Assembly (NCBI GenBank): GCA_036003885.1
Contig: DASYSA010000118.1
Coordinates: 1 to 5,742 of the forward strand
Source: DASYSA01 sp036003885
GTDB lineage: Bacteria; Acidobacteriota; Blastocatellia; UBA7656
Reading direction: 5' to 3'
DNA: 5,742 nucleotides
The position numbers were made by a program, and so were the translations under genes. Each line of letters begins with the position of its first letter. Positions within the stretch are counted from its first letter, which is position 1. Below are positions 5,371 to 5,742 of this stretch, one piece after another. The notes below the pieces were generated by a model. That model searched no databases. It saw only the letters and a program-made list of their open reading frames with translations, and was not told where the DNA came from.

Positions 5371-5742
5371 CCACACGCCCGCCCTTCATGACCCATCGGA
5401 CTCGGCTGATCACGGCCTGAATATCTTTCAATGGATCGCCTTCCACGGCAACGATGTCGGCATAATAGCCAGGAGCGATCGATCCCAGACCGTTCTCCAT
5501 GCCAAGCAACGCGGCTCCGTTTCTTGTTGCTGTCCGAAGAGCCTCTTCGGGTGTCATCCCTGCCTTTACGAACCAGGCCAGCTCGCGCGTATTCTGACCG
5601 AACATCGTGAATACCGCATCCGAACCCATTGCGAACCGAACGCCTGCCTTGTAGGCACGCTGAGCAGTCTTCAGATTGCGCTCAATGTAGTCATTCAGGT
5701 TCTTCACTGCCGTCGCCGAGAAACCATAAAGCTCGGCGCTCT
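5345..5742 (-). CDS. Amidohydrolase, imidazolonepropionase-like, C-terminal part only
   Basis: The last 131 residues of a metal-dependent amidohydrolase, entering the window from the right edge with its N-terminus missing. The piece carries the end of the TIM barrel, with the FAMGSDAVF strand supplying the conserved metal-site or catalytic aspartate, then NTRELAWFVKAGMTPEEAL and ATRNGAALLGMENGLGSI. It closes with APGYYADIVAVEGDPL and VMKGGRVV, which form the C-terminal beta-sandwich typical of cyclic amidohydrolases and of the Xaa-Pro dipeptidase-like or imidazolonepropionase-like subgroup. Members hydrolyse cyclic amides or dipeptides; the substrate cannot be read from this fragment. Histidine ligands and any signal peptide lie outside the window. 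The frame is uninterrupted, so this is a window-edge truncation and not a pseudogene. The GTG at 5707 is internal, not the start. Its stop lies inside the 3' end of the convergent small gene. Confidence 0.9.
   Translation of the reverse strand, partial: SAELYGFSATAVKNLNDYIERNLKTAQRAYKAGVRFAMGSDAVFTMFGQNTRELAWFVKAGMTPEEALRTATRNGAALLGMENGLGSIAPGYYADIVAVEGDPLKDIQAVISRVRWVMKGGRVVIDQVKGR

Noticed and set aside
5345..5707. GTG at 5707 as the start of a complete small amidohydrolase gene
   Set aside because: The frame stays open upstream to the window edge, and a 120-residue product would lack the TIM barrel and metal ligands.

Overview
The window is a moderately GC-rich bacterial chromosome segment carrying six recognisable protein genes and one candidate small gene. 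I see no rRNA, intact tRNA, transposase or CRISPR array. Tandem heptamers of the (C/G)AGGTG(T/C) kind, together with the gene mix, remind me of Acidobacteriota, but this taxonomic guess is weak and rests on memory, not a search.

Left block (1-2202): a PaaK-like aryl-CoA ligase on the minus strand (3' end cut by the window edge) is divergent from a BoxR/BzdR-type regulator on the plus strand. The regulator fuses an XRE helix-turn-helix to a shikimate-kinase-like domain. Known proteins of this type sense benzoyl-CoA and control benzoate degradation genes. The ligase would make an aryl-CoA and the regulator would read it, so this looks like the edge of a box-type (aerobic hybrid benzoyl-CoA) locus whose other genes should lie to the left of the window. 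The 115-bp divergent region holds a full-consensus sigma70 promoter for the regulator, a plausible overlapping promoter for the ligase, and a near-perfect palindrome covered by both.

Middle (2194-2336): the gap between the regulator and the convergent ydeI-like gene is almost wholly occupied by degenerate 7-bp repeats, 12 units in one orientation and 5 in the other, separated by a small palindrome. The array begins inside the last two codons of the regulator and supplies its stop codon.

Right block (2338-5060, minus strand): a compact apparent operon in the order ywbE, uup (ABC-F ATPase), ydeI/OmdA-like gene, with gaps of 29 and 3 nt.

Far right (5061-5742): a 133-bp leader region, a candidate 58-residue basic small protein on the plus strand, and the C-terminal part of an imidazolonepropionase-like amidohydrolase on the minus strand that runs off the right edge. 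The small gene and the amidohydrolase overlap tail to tail by 26 bp.

The two most unusual items are the divergent promoter/operator with its nearly leaderless regulator, and the heptamer array lying between the two stop codons. No wholly new system is evident.
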